The notes under the pieces were generated by a model. The model made no database searches. It was not told the origin of the DNA and saw only the letters and a program-made list of their open reading frames with translations. A stretch of 64,000 bases of DNA. Origin: Streptomyces corallincola (GTDB lineage: Bacteria; Actinomycetota; Actinomycetes; Streptomycetales; Streptomycetaceae). The stretch lies in assembly GCF_019104725.1 (NCBI RefSeq), contig NZ_JAHRXF010000022.1:1-64000 (forward strand), given 5' to 3'. Position numbers and translations under genes: made by a program. Shown in pieces: positions 8,046-17,113 of this stretch (within the stretch, counting starts at the first letter, position 1; each line of letters starts with the position of its first letter).

Positions 8046-8723
8046 ATGGCTGAGCAGGGGTCGTCCTCGGTTCTCGGGGTTCCGGTGCGGGCTGTGGCGT
8101 CGGTGTGGGGGCGGCTGCCGGGTTCGGGGGCGGTGGACAGGGTGGCTCGGGGGGCGTTGGACGCGGTGGGGGTGGTGTCGCCGCGTGGGCGGCGGCTGGC
8201 GGTGTACGCGGGTGCGGGGGTGTTGGGGGTCGCCGGGGTGGTGGAGTGGCCGGTGGCGCTGACGGGTGCGGCGGTGGCGTGGCTGACGCAGCCGCGTCCC
8301 GGTGTGTCGCGTACCGGGGTGTGGGCGGAGGCGGGAGTGGACGGCGGTGCGGGTGCCGGTGGAGCCGGGGACGCGCCGGGGCCGGTGGCGGTGGGTACGG
8401 CCGGGGGTGGGGCCGGGCGGGGTGGGGCCGGGCCGGACGACGAGGCGTTGGTGGAGGCCGCCACGCACGCGGGCGGGCGTGCCGCGGGGCGTACGGCGGG
8501 GAGTGGTGGGGCGCGGTCGGGGTCCCGTGAGGGTGCGGTCGGTGGGCGGGGGAGGGGGACGGCCGGGCGGGCGAAGAAGGGTGCGTCGGGGGTGCGGTCG
8601 CACGGTTCCGGTTCCGCCGGTTCCGGTGAGGTGGCCGGGTCCGGTGGGGAGGGTGCCGAGCCGGGGGTGCGTGGTGGCGGTGGGCTGGGGCCGACCGCGC
8701 GGCCCGGTCGTACGGCTCGCTGA
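8046..8723 (+). CDS. Small membrane-anchored low-complexity protein next to P-type ATPase
   Basis: A 225-residue protein I do not recognise. Residues about 50-85 form one hydrophobic stretch (LAVYAGAGVLGVAGVVEWPV, continuing to AVAWLT), probably one or two membrane helices. The remaining two thirds are Gly/Ala/Ser/Arg-rich low complexity. ATG at 8046 follows GAAGGGG. The TGA stop at 8721-8723 lies 15 bases before the ATPase start, so the two form an operon. Third codon positions are mostly G (GCG, GGG, GTG), as in the ATPase and unlike the C-ending codons of the proteasome genes. It may be an ATPase accessory subunit, but this rests only on position. Confidence 0.65.
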   Translation: MAEQGSSSVLGVPVRAVASVWGRLPGSGAVDRVARGALDAVGVVSPRGRRLAVYAGAGVLGVAGVVEWPVALTGAAVAWLTQPRPGVSRTGVWAEAGVDGGAGAGGAGDAPGPVAVGTAGGGAGRGGAGPDDEALVEAATHAGGRAAGRTAGSGGARSGSREGAVGGRGRGTAGRAKKGASGVRSHGSGSAGSGEVAGSGGEGAEPGVRGGGGLGPTARPGRTAR

Positions 8724-8738
8724 GGCGGGGGCGTGGTG

Positions 8739-11700
8739 ATGAGCGTGTTGACGGTGCCGGGTGTCGCGGGTCGGTTCTGGCCGGTGGTGCCCCGGTTGCT
8801 GGCGGATGCCGGGCCCGCCGCTGTGGGGTTGGCGGCCGGGGCGTTGGCGGGGTCCGCGCGGGCGGGGGCGCGGGGTGTGGAGTCGGCGGGGCGGGTGGCG
8901 CGGGTGGCGGGGAACGCGGTGCCGGGTGGCCGGGCGGGTGGTGTGCGGCATCTGGTGCTGCGGCCCGCGGGGCCGGAGGCGGTGGGGCCGGAGGCGGCGG
9001 CGCGGGGGACGGCCGGGCTGGCGCGGCGGGTGGCGGCGGCGTTGGCGGAGCATCCGGATGTGCTGGCGGCCTACTGGGACGAGGGGTTGGCGCGGCTGGT
9101 GGTGCGGATGGCGGAGGCCGCCGCCGAGGGTGGGGTGCTGGAGCGGGTGGGGGTGCTGGCGGACCGGCACGGTCTGGTGCTGGCGGACGGGGCGCCGGAG
9201 GAGGAGTTGCCGCATCCGGCTGATCCGTCGGCGGTGCGGCTGGCGGCGGCCGCGGTGGCGGCCGACGCGGTGGGGGTGGGGGTGGCGTTGACGGCGCATC
9301 GGCTGCGGTTGCCGGCGTCGCCGCGGGTGGTGACGGCGTTGGTGACGTTCCTGCGGGAGAACCCGCGGGTGCGGGCGGCGTTGCGGCGGCGGTTGGGGGG
9401 TCCGGGGCGGGAGTTGGCGTTGACGTGTGTGAACGCGGCCGCGCACGGTGCTGGGCAGTCTCCGGCGGCGTTGTTGCTGGACGGTTCGTTGCAGGTGTGC
9501 CGGTTGGTGGAGGCGGTGGCGGGGGCGGCGGCGTTCGAGGCGGTGCATGACGAGTTGTGTGTGCCGGAGCGGACGAGTGTGGGGGTGGACGGGACGCCCC
9601 GGCCGCCGTTGCGGGCGACGCCCGCGGAGGAGTACGCGGCGCACGCGGCGACCGGGAGTGTGCTGGGCGCGGTGGCGGCGCTGCTGGTGAAGCACGATGT
9701 GGGGGAGGCGGCGGAGGCGGTGCTGGCGGGGTCGCCGAAGGCGGCGCGGTACGGGCCCGCGGCGTTCCATTCGGTGCTGGCGGGTGCGTTGGCGCGGGTG
9801 GGGGTGCTGGTGCGGGATCCGGAGCGGCTGCGTCAGTTGGAGCTGGCGCGGACGCTGGTGCTGCATCCGAGTGCGGTGCGGGGTGCGGACGGTGCGGCGG
9901 ACGCGTGGACGGAGCCGGTGCTGGAGGCGGCTCGGCGGGCGCGGTTGCGGATCGTGCTGGTGGACGATCCGGTGCTGGAGGATTTCGCGGGGCTGGCGGA
10001 TCAGGTGGTGGACGCGGGGCTTCCGCTGGACGAGGTGGTGCGGGAGGCGCGGGAGGGCGGGGGCGCTGTCGTGGCGGTGGCCCGGATGGGTGCGGGGGAC
10101 GCGCCGGAGGTGCTGGCGGGGCTGCGTGGGAGTGATCTGGCGGTGGCGCTGACCGACCGGGGCGGGGCGGCGGTGTGGTCGGTGGACGTGCTGGCGCGGC
10201 ACGGGCTCGCTGATGTGTGGCGGTTGCTGGTGGCGGTGCCGGCGGCGCGGGGGGTGGGTCGGCGGGCGCAGGTGCTGGCGCGGTCGGGTGCGGCGTTGTC
10301 GGGGTTGCTGGTGGCGGTGGGTGAGTCGCCGCGTGGGCGGAGGCGGCGCCGGTTGCTGGTGCCGGGGTTGCGGCACGCTCCGGTGGATGTGGCGGCCGCT
10401 GCGGCGTTGGTGTCGGGGGTGCGGGCCGCGGTGGGGGTGGCGGTGGCGCGGGCGCCGCGTCCGCGGGCGCGGGTGCACTGGCATGCGCTGGGGGCGGAGG
10501 AGGCGCGGGAGCGGGTGGTGCGGGAGCCGGATCCGGAGGCGGGGTTCGGGGCGCGGGTGTCGGCGGGGGCGCGGGTGGTGGTGGGGCATCCGGTGCTGGG
10601 GCCGGTGCGGTGGTCGGTGCGGTTGGGGCAGGCGGTGCGGGGTGAGCTGGACGATCCGTTGACGCCGGTGCTGGCGGTGGGGTCGGCGGCGTCGGCGTTG
10701 CTGGGGTCGGCGGTGGACGCGTTGCTGGTGGTGGGGGCGTTGGATCTGAACGCGCTGGTGGGCGGGGTGCAGCGGTTGCGGGCGGAGCGTGCGGTGTCGG
10801 GGCTGCTGGCGGAGCAGAAGCGGAAGGCGCGGGTGGCGCCGCCGCCGGAGGAGGCGCCCGCGGGCGGGACGCGGACGGTGGAGGCGGGGCGGTTGCGGCC
10901 GGGCGATGTGATCGAGCTGGCCGGTGACGATGTGGTGCCGGCGGACGGGCGGTTGTTGTGGGAGGAGGGTCTGGAGGTCGATGAGTCGGCGTTGACGGGT
11001 GAGTCGTTGCCGGTGCGGAAGCGGACGGACGCGGCGCCGCACGCGGCGGTGGCGGACCGGCACTGCATGGTGTTCGAGGGGACGACGGTGGTGGCGGGGC
11101 GGGCGCGGGCGCTGGTGGTGGACACGGGGGAGCGTACGGAGGCGGCGCGGGCGGTGCATCTGGCGGCGCGGACGCCCGCCGCGGGCGGGGTGCAGGCGCG
11201 GTTGCAGGAGATCACGGCGCGGGCGTTGCCGTGGACGCTGGCGGGTGGTGCGGGGGTGACGGCGTTGTCGTTGCTGCGGGGGACGCCGGTGCGGGAGGCG
11301 GTCAGCGGGGGTGTGGCGGTGGCGGTGGCGGCGGTGCCGGAGGGGTTGCCGCTGGTGGCGACGGTGGCGCAGTTGGCGGCGGCGCGGCGTCTTGGGCGGC
11401 GGGGTGTGCTGGTGCGGACGCCGCGCACGCTGGAGGCGTTGGGGCGGATGGACACGGTGTGCTTCGACAAGACGGGCACGCTGACGGAGAACCGGTTGCG
11501 GCTGGTGCGGGTGTGCGACGCGGGCGGCACGGTGTACGCGGTGGACGATCCGGGTGCGGCGGGGACGGTGCGGTCGGCGGCGCGGGCGTGTCCGCGGGGG
11601 AACGGGGACGTGCGGCGGCCGGTGCACGCCACGGACGAGGCGGTGCTGGACGCGGCGGGCGAGGATTCGGGGTGGACGCAGTTGGAGGGGCTGCCGTTCG

Positions 11701-13154
11701 AGGCGGGGCGGGGGTACGCGGCGGCGGTGGGCCGGACCGGGGACGGGGTGCGGCTGCTGGTGGTGAAGGGTGCCCCGGAGACGGTGCTGCCCGCGTGTCC
11801 GGAGCTCGCCGGGCATGCCGCCGGGGCCGCGCACGAGCTGGCCGGGGACGGGCTGCGGGTGCTGGCGGTGGCGGAGCGGGTGCTGGACGGGTCGGAGGAC
11901 GCGGCGGCGGTGCTGGCCGGGCCGTTGGGCGGGTTGGGCTGTACGGGGCTGCTGGCGCTGTCGGACGTGCCGCGCGCCACGTCGGAGGCGCTGGTGAACG
12001 GGTTGTACCGGGCGGGGGTGCGGCCGGTGATGCTGACCGGTGATCATCCGCGTACGGCGCGGGCGATCGCGCGGGATCTGGGGTGGCCGGTGGATCCGGT
12101 GGTGGTGACGGGGGAGGAGCTGACGGCGGCGGACCGTTCTTCGCGGGCGCGGATGCTGCGGGAGGCGGGGGTGGTGGCGCGGGTGGCGCCGGAGCAGAAG
12201 CTCCAGGTGGTGGAGGCGTTGCGGGACGCGGGCCGGGTGGTGGGGATGGTCGGGGACGGGGCGAACGACGCCGCCGCGATCCGGGCGGCGGACATCGGGG
12301 TGGGGATCAACGCGCGGGGTTCGGCGGCGGCCCGGAACGCGGCGGACATCGTGCTGACGGACGACGATCTGACGGTGCTGGTGGACGCGGTGGGGGAGGG
12401 GCGCGCGCTGTGGCACAGCGTGGCGGACGCCATCGCCATTCTCATCGGGGGGAACGCGGGCGAGGTCGGGTTCGGGCTGCTGGGCACGCTGCTGTCCGGG
12501 CGGGCGCCGCTGTCCACGCGCCAGATGCTGCTGGTGAACCTGTTCACGGACCTGTTCCCGGCGATGGCGGTGGCGGTGACGCCGAGCACGGACGACGGCA
12601 CGGGCGGCACACGCGGCACGGACGGCACAGGCGGCACGGAGGGTACTGACGGTACGGCTGACCGAGGCGACGACACCGGCGGCGGCCCGGCTTCCGGTGC
12701 TGTCGCGGCGGCGATGCGGACCCTGCCGGACGGCCCCGAGGACGCGGCGGGCGGGGTGCTGGGGGAGCCGCTGATGCGGCAGATCCGGCACCGGGCGCTG
12801 ACGACCTGTCTGGGCGCGTGCACGGCGTGGCTGTTCGGCCGGTTCACTCCGGGCACGGTCCGCCGGTCCAGCACGATGGCCCTGTGCGCGGTGGTCGGCA
12901 CCCAGCTGGCCCAGACCCTCCTGGACCGCCGGGACAGCCCCCTGGTCCGCTTCACGTCCCTCGGCTCGGCCGCCGCCCTGGTCGTCCTGGTCCAGTTCCC
13001 CGGCGTCAGCCGCCTGGTCGGCTGCACCCCGCTGGGCCCGGTGGCCTGGGCGGGCGTGGCCGCGGGCATCACGGTGGCGCTGGCGGGCCAGCGGGCGCTG
13101 CCCCGTCTGGAGGCGCTGGTGCGGGGGCTGGCCGGGAGCACGGCGGCGGCCTGA
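8739..13154 (+). CDS. Very large P-type cation-transporting ATPase (CtpI-like)
   Basis: Membrane pump of about 1471 residues, much longer than usual 700-900 residue P-type ATPases and like mycobacterial CtpI. The first ~600 residues are a long region with degenerate repeats. Core motifs follow: LTGESLPV (actuator), PEGLPLVATV (fourth core helix, of the kind in Ca/Na/K pumps), DKTGTLT with the phosphorylated Asp at about 910, TGDHPRTA, and MVGDGANDAAAI (hinge). A Gly-Thr-rich repeat (about residues 1285-1310) interrupts the C-terminal helices. ATG at 8739 is preferred; GTG at 8733 and 8736 are close alternatives. The transported ion cannot be told from sequence. Codons are G-ending until about 12.7 kb, then turn C-ending. 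Confidence 0.88.
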   Translation: MSVLTVPGVAGRFWPVVPRLLADAGPAAVGLAAGALAGSARAGARGVESAGRVARVAGNAVPGGRAGGVRHLVLRPAGPEAVGPEAAARGTAGLARRVAAALAEHPDVLAAYWDEGLARLVVRMAEAAAEGGVLERVGVLADRHGLVLADGAPEEELPHPADPSAVRLAAAAVAADAVGVGVALTAHRLRLPASPRVVTALVTFLRENPRVRAALRRRLGGPGRELALTCVNAAAHGAGQSPAALLLDGSLQVCRLVEAVAGAAAFEAVHDELCVPERTSVGVDGTPRPPLRATPAEEYAAHAATGSVLGAVAALLVKHDVGEAAEAVLAGSPKAARYGPAAFHSVLAGALARVGVLVRDPERLRQLELARTLVLHPSAVRGADGAADAWTEPVLEAARRARLRIVLVDDPVLEDFAGLADQVVDAGLPLDEVVREAREGGGAVVAVARMGAGDAPEVLAGLRGSDLAVALTDRGGAAVWSVDVLARHGLADVWRLLVAVPAARGVGRRAQVLARSGAALSGLLVAVGESPRGRRRRRLLVPGLRHAPVDVAAAAALVSGVRAAVGVAVARAPRPRARVHWHALGAEEARERVVREPDPEAGFGARVSAGARVVVGHPVLGPVRWSVRLGQAVRGELDDPLTPVLAVGSAASALLGSAVDALLVVGALDLNALVGGVQRLRAERAVSGLLAEQKRKARVAPPPEEAPAGGTRTVEAGRLRPGDVIELAGDDVVPADGRLLWEEGLEVDESALTGESLPVRKRTDAAPHAAVADRHCMVFEGTTVVAGRARALVVDTGERTEAARAVHLAARTPAAGGVQARLQEITARALPWTLAGGAGVTALSLLRGTPVREAVSGGVAVAVAAVPEGLPLVATVAQLAAARRLGRRGVLVRTPRTLEALGRMDTVCFDKTGTLTENRLRLVRVCDAGGTVYAVDDPGAAGTVRSAARACPRGNGDVRRPVHATDEAVLDAAGEDSGWTQLEGLPFEAGRGYAAAVGRTGDGVRLLVVKGAPETVLPACPELAGHAAGAAHELAGDGLRVLAVAERVLDGSEDAAAVLAGPLGGLGCTGLLALSDVPRATSEALVNGLYRAGVRPVMLTGDHPRTARAIARDLGWPVDPVVVTGEELTAADRSSRARMLREAGVVARVAPEQKLQVVEALRDAGRVVGMVGDGANDAAAIRAADIGVGINARGSAAARNAADIVLTDDDLTVLVDAVGEGRALWHSVADAIAILIGGNAGEVGFGLLGTLLSGRAPLSTRQMLLVNLFTDLFPAMAVAVTPSTDDGTGGTRGTDGTGGTEGTDGTADRGDDTGGGPASGAVAAAMRTLPDGPEDAAGGVLGEPLMRQIRHRALTTCLGACTAWLFGRFTPGTVRRSSTMALCAVVGTQLAQTLLDRRDSPLVRFTSLGSAAALVVLVQFPGVSRLVGCTPLGPVAWAGVAAGITVALAGQRALPRLEALVRGLAGSTAAA
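12593..12661 (+). repeat. GGCACN-type tandem repeat within the ATPase gene
   Basis: Short imperfect repeats of GGCACG/GGCAC(A)-GGC and GGTAC-GG encode a Gly-Thr-Asp string (DGTGGTRGTDGTGGTEGTDG). They lie between membrane helices and just before the point where codon preference changes from G-ending to C-ending. Confidence 0.6.
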
Positions 13155-13231
13155 GGGCCGCTGTCCAGCGCCCGGGGCCGCCTTGGGCCCGCCATCCCCC
13201 GGTGCCCCGGCAGCCCGCCCCGGCCGCCCCC

Positions 13232-14248
13232 TCAGTCCTCCCTGGCCGGTCCCGTGGACCCCCGCACCATCAGCTCGACCCCGATGTCTCCGGTCTCGGG
13301 GCGGCGGCCGTCCAGGACGGCGAGGAGGGTCTCCATGCCGCGTTCGCCGAAGAGGTCGGCGTCGAGGCGGACGGTGGTGAGTTCGGGGTCGAGCGCGGTG
13401 GCGAGGCCGAGGTCGTCCATGCCGGTGACGGAGATGTCGTCGGGGACGCGGAGGCCGAGGCGGCGCAGGGCCTTGTAGGCACCGGCGGCGAGTTTGTCGT
13501 CGTCGCAGACGACGGCGGTGGGGCGGGGGCCGGGGGCGCCGAGGGCGGTCTCGACGGCGTCCAGGGCGTCCTCGATGACGATGGGCGCGGACACGGTCCG
13601 CAGGGTGGTGCCGGGTTCGGCGGCCAGCGCGGTGGCGAGGGCCTCGGCGCGTACCTCGAAGGTCCAGGAGGGCACGTCGGCCGCGAGGTGCAGGACGCGG
13701 CGGTGGCCGAGGGCGAGGAGGTGGGCGGCGACCTGGCGGGCGCCGTCGGCGATGTCGAGGTTGACGGTGGCGGCGCCGAGGCTGCCCGCCGGGTCGCTGT
13801 CGAGCATGACGAGCGGGAGCTGTTCGCCGCGGATGGCGGTGAGCGCGTCGGCGGCCATCGAGGAGGCGAGGACCCCGTCGAGGGCGGACTCGGCGGAGGC
13901 GAATGGGTCGGGGGCGGGGCCGATGCCCTCGGGCGAGGGGTAGAGGACGAGTCCGAAGCCGTTGCGGGCGGCGACGCGGGCGGCGCCGGTGTAGACGCCG
14001 CCGAAGAACTCGGTGGTGAGCGCGGGCACCACCAGCAGGACGGTACGGGTGCGGCCCAGGCGGAGGTTGCGGGCGGCGAGGTTGGGCCGGTAGCCGAGTT
14101 CGCGGGCGGCCTCGCGGACCCGTTCGGCGGTGGCCTCGGAGACCCGGCCGCGCCATTTGTCGCCGAGGACGAGGGAGACGGCGGCCTGGGACACCCCGGC
14201 CGCGCGCGCCACGTCACGGCTGGTCGGGCGCGTACTGCTGCGAACCAC
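13232..14248 (-). CDS. LacI-family transcriptional regulator
   Basis: Dimeric DNA-binding repressor of 338 residues. The N-terminal helix-turn-helix is SRDVARAAGVSQAAVSLVLG followed by the hinge helix LGYRPNLAARNL; the rest is a periplasmic-binding-protein-like ligand domain. GTG at 14248 is chosen because AAGGAG lies 10 bases upstream; an in-frame ATG at 14290 would add 14 residues lacking conservation. It is divergent from an MFS transporter with 88 bases between, which contain a two-part palindromic site, so it most likely represses itself and the transporter. The ligand is unknown. Confidence 0.92.
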   Translation of the reverse strand: MVRSSTRPTSRDVARAAGVSQAAVSLVLGDKWRGRVSEATAERVREAARELGYRPNLAARNLRLGRTRTVLLVVPALTTEFFGGVYTGAARVAARNGFGLVLYPSPEGIGPAPDPFASAESALDGVLASSMAADALTAIRGEQLPLVMLDSDPAGSLGAATVNLDIADGARQVAAHLLALGHRRVLHLAADVPSWTFEVRAEALATALAAEPGTTLRTVSAPIVIEDALDAVETALGAPGPRPTAVVCDDDKLAAGAYKALRRLGLRVPDDISVTGMDDLGLATALDPELTTVRLDADLFGERGMETLLAVLDGRRPETGDIGVELMVRGSTGPARED

Positions 14249-14291
14249 GGCCGGAGCGCTCCTTCGTGTGGACGTGCGAACAGCGCACATG

Positions 14292-14320
14292 GTACGTATG
14301 AATCCGCACGTTATACGTAA
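14292..14320. promoter_or_regulatory. Probable LacI-family operator (paired TACGTA)
   Basis: GTACGTAT (14292-14299) and ATACGTAA (14313-14320) form an inverted repeat matching at 7 of 8 positions, each with the palindrome TACGTA. The TACGTA centres are 21 bases apart, two helical turns, so two half-operators face the same side of the helix in the intergenic region between the LacI regulator and the MFS gene. Confidence 0.6.
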
Positions 14321-14336
14321 CACTTGGAGGCAGGGC

Positions 14337-15596
14337 ATGGCCGCGGGATACGCGGAGATCCTCCGGACGCGGCACGCGGCCCGACTGCTCACCGGCACCC
14401 TGGTGGGCCGGCTGCCCAACGCGACCGCCGTGATCGCGCTGGTGGTCTTCGTCCGGTCCGGGGGTGGCACCTACACCCTGGCGGGCGGGCTGGCGGCCGT
14501 CTACGGCGTCGCCAACGCGGTCGGCCAGCCGGTGCTGGGGCGGCTCGTGGACCTGTACGGGCAGCCGCGCGTCCAGCTGTCCGCCGCCATGCTCTCCGCG
14601 CTGGCGATGACGGCGTTCGCGCTGCTGGGCACCGGTTCGCTCCTCCTGGCGTACGGGACGGTGGCCGCCGCCGGTCTCTTCACCCCGCCGCTGGAGGGCG
14701 GACTGCGCGCGCTGTGGCCGGGGGTGCTGCGCCGCGCGGACCAGCTGCACACGGCGTACGCGATGGACGCGGTCGCCCAGGAGGTCATGTTCACGGTCGG
14801 CCCGCTGCTGGTGACCCTGTGCGTGACGCTGTGGTCGGCACGGGCCGCCCTGCTGGTGCTGAACGCGATCGGGGTGCTCGGCGCGCTCTCGGTGGCCCTG
14901 TCGCCGCCCTCGCGGGCCTGGCGGTCCGCGCCGCGCGAGGCGCACTGGCTGGGCGCGCTGCGCTCGCCCGGTCTGCTGGCGCTGCTCGCCGCGTTCCTGT
15001 GCGTCGGCATGGCGATGGGCTCCATCACCGTCGCCTCCCTCTCGTACGCCGACGGGCACGGCGGGGACGCCGTGTACGGCTGGATGATGGCCGGGCTCGG
15101 CCTCGGCGCGCTGGTCGGTGGCACCGTGTACGGCGCGCGGCCGTGGGCGGGCGCCCCCGAGCGGCGACTGCGGGTCCTGGTGGCCCTGCTGGCGGTGTGT
15201 TACCTGCCGCCGGCGCTGATGCCGGGCCCGGTGGCGATGGTGCTGCTGTCGGTGCTCTCCGGGGTGTTCCTCGCCCCCTGTCTGGCCTGCGTGTTCGTCC
15301 TGGTGGACCGGTACGCGCCGCGCGGCACCGTCACCGAGGCGTTCTCCTGGCTGGTGACCACGTTCACCGTCGGCGCCTCGGTGGGCACCGGCATCGCGGG
15401 ACCCGTCGTGCAGGCGGGCGGCACGCTCTGGGGTTTCGTGCTGCCGGGGGCCGCCGGGGCCCTGTCCCTGCTGGTGCTGCTGGCCACCGGCAGGGCCCTC
15501 GCGGCGCCCGGCGCTCGGGCCATTCCGGCGGCCACTTCGGAAAATGATCCGAATCGTGCTGCCCAACCCCGTTTCAGCTCGGGTGATCGGGCGTAA
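14337..15596 (+). CDS. Major facilitator superfamily transporter
   Basis: Integral membrane transporter of 419 residues with about 12 hydrophobic segments and a central basic loop (PSRAWRSAPREAHW). GTKL-type antibiotic-efflux signatures are not clear; GRLVDLYGQPR after helix 2 resembles the MFS loop motif. ATG at 14337 follows GGAGG with a 7-base gap. It faces the LacI gene, suggesting ligand-induced expression. pafA begins only 9 bases downstream but has its own -10 box. The substrate cannot be stated. Confidence 0.88.
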   Translation: MAAGYAEILRTRHAARLLTGTLVGRLPNATAVIALVVFVRSGGGTYTLAGGLAAVYGVANAVGQPVLGRLVDLYGQPRVQLSAAMLSALAMTAFALLGTGSLLLAYGTVAAAGLFTPPLEGGLRALWPGVLRRADQLHTAYAMDAVAQEVMFTVGPLLVTLCVTLWSARAALLVLNAIGVLGALSVALSPPSRAWRSAPREAHWLGALRSPGLLALLAAFLCVGMAMGSITVASLSYADGHGGDAVYGWMMAGLGLGALVGGTVYGARPWAGAPERRLRVLVALLAVCYLPPALMPGPVAMVLLSVLSGVFLAPCLACVFVLVDRYAPRGTVTEAFSWLVTTFTVGASVGTGIAGPVVQAGGTLWGFVLPGAAGALSLLVLLATGRALAAPGARAIPAATSENDPNRAAQPRFSSGDRA

Positions 15597-15599
15597 TGT
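15594..15599 (+). promoter_or_regulatory. -10 box of pafA, leaderless arrangement
   Basis: TAATGT ends 6 bases before the pafA ATG at 15606. No ribosome site precedes the ATG, so transcription probably begins at or next to the start codon, giving a leaderless message. Confidence 0.55.
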
Positions 15600-15605
15600 T
15601 CAGTC

Positions 15606-16967
15606 ATGGACCGCCGCATTTTCGGGCTGGAGAACGAGTACGGCGTCACATGCACGTTCAGGGGACAGCGACGGCTGTCCCCTGACGAGGTGGCGCGGTA
15701 CCTCTTCCGCCGTGTCGTGTCATGGGGCCGCAGCAGCAATGTCTTTCTGCGGAACGGCGCCCGGCTTTATCTCGACGTGGGCTCACATCCGGAATACGCG
15801 ACACCCGAATGTGACAACGTGACCGAACTGGTCACCCACGACAAAGCCGGGGAACGCATTCTCGAAGGACTCCTGGTGGACGCGGAACGACGCCTGCACG
15901 AGGAAGGAATCGCGGGCGACGTCTACCTCTTCAAGAACAACACCGACTCGGCGGGCAACTCCTACGGCTGCCACGAGAACTACCTGGTGGCCCGGCACGG
16001 GGAGTTCTCCCGCCTCGCGGACATCCTCATCCCGTTCCTGGTGACCCGCCAGCTCCTGTGCGGCGCCGGCAAGGTGCTGCAGACGCCGCGCGGCGCCGTC
16101 TACTGCGTCAGCCAGCGCGCGGAGCACATCTGGGAGGGCGTCTCCTCGGCGACGACCCGCTCCCGGCCCATCATCAACACCCGCGACGAACCGCACGCCG
16201 ACGCCGAGCGGTACCGCCGCCTGCACGTCATCGTCGGCGACTCCAACATGTCCGAGACGACCATGCTGCTCAAGGTCGGCGCCACCGACCTGGTGCTGCG
16301 CATGATCGAGGCGGGCACCGTGATGCGCGATCTGACGCTGGAGAACCCGATCCGGGCGATCCGCGAGGTCAGCCACGACATCACCGGCCGCCGCAAGGTC
16401 CGCCTCGCCAGCGGCCGGGAGGCGTCCGCGCTGGAGGTGCAGCGCGAGTACTTCGACAAGGCCGTGGACTTCTGCGACCGGCGCGGCATCCGCACCGGCA
16501 CCGTCGCCCAGGTGCTGGAGCTGTGGGGCCGCACCCTGGACGCGATCGAGACCGAGGAACTCGACCGCATCGGCACCGAGATCGACTGGGTCATGAAGTA
16601 CAAGCTCATCGAGCGGTACCGCGCCAAGCACAACATGACGATGTCGCACCCGAGGGTCGCGCAGATAGACCTCGCCTACCACGACATCCACCGCCGTCGT
16701 GGGCTCTACTACCTCCTGGAGCGCAAGGGGCAGGCCGCGCGGATCTGCGAGGACCTGAAGATCTTCCAGGGCAAGTCCGTTCCCCCGCAGACCACTCGGG
16801 CCCGGCTGCGCGGCGACTTCATCCGCCGCGCGCAGGAGCAGCGCCGGGACTTCACCGTGGACTGGGTGCACCTCAAGCTCAACGACCAGGCGCAGCGCAC
16901 CGTGTTGTGCAAGGACCCGTTCCGCTCCGTGGACGACCGGGTGGAGAAGCTGATCGCCGGAATGTGA
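15606..16967 (+). CDS. pafA: Pup--protein ligase PafA
   Basis: Glutamine-synthetase-fold ligase that uses ATP to phosphorylate the Pup C-terminal Glu and transfers it to a target lysine. It is 453 residues, the family length. MDRRIFGLENEYGVTCTF holds the Mg-ATP-binding Glu; FLRNGARLYLDVGSHPEYAT holds the catalytic base Asp57. It lacks the Dop loop. The C-terminal domain (after about residue 400) ends in VDWVHLKLNDQAQRTVLCKD, the Pup-binding part. It lies 8.5 kb from pup, separated from the core operon by the ATPase insertion and the LacI/MFS pair, and has a TAATGT box 6 bases before the ATG. Confidence 0.97.
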   Translation: MDRRIFGLENEYGVTCTFRGQRRLSPDEVARYLFRRVVSWGRSSNVFLRNGARLYLDVGSHPEYATPECDNVTELVTHDKAGERILEGLLVDAERRLHEEGIAGDVYLFKNNTDSAGNSYGCHENYLVARHGEFSRLADILIPFLVTRQLLCGAGKVLQTPRGAVYCVSQRAEHIWEGVSSATTRSRPIINTRDEPHADAERYRRLHVIVGDSNMSETTMLLKVGATDLVLRMIEAGTVMRDLTLENPIRAIREVSHDITGRRKVRLASGREASALEVQREYFDKAVDFCDRRGIRTGTVAQVLELWGRTLDAIETEELDRIGTEIDWVMKYKLIERYRAKHNMTMSHPRVAQIDLAYHDIHRRRGLYYLLERKGQAARICEDLKIFQGKSVPPQTTRARLRGDFIRRAQEQRRDFTVDWVHLKLNDQAQRTVLCKDPFRSVDDRVEKLIAGM

Positions 16968-17018
16968 CCGGCCGCGGGCCTCGCGCGCCGCGGGTGCGCG
17001 GGGTCCCCCACGCCACAC

Positions 17019-17047
17019 GGGCGCCGTACGTTTTCCGTACGGCGCCC
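17019..17047 (+). terminator. Terminator after pafA
   Basis: A perfect 12-base stem (17019-17030 with 17036-17047) and loop TTTTC, 52 bases after the pafA stop. Confidence 0.8.
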
Positions 17048-17113
17048 TTGTCACGCCGTAGAGTTGCGCGGGCACGCCAATCCGCAAGATCGACCGATTA
17101 CGAGGCTCTTCCC

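Noticed and set aside
7821..14156. Very long open frame on the minus strand (over 2000 codons) antisense to the P-type ATPase
   Set aside because: It is a by-product of high G+C and G-ending codons in the ATPase; translation is almost only Arg/Pro/His with no domain.
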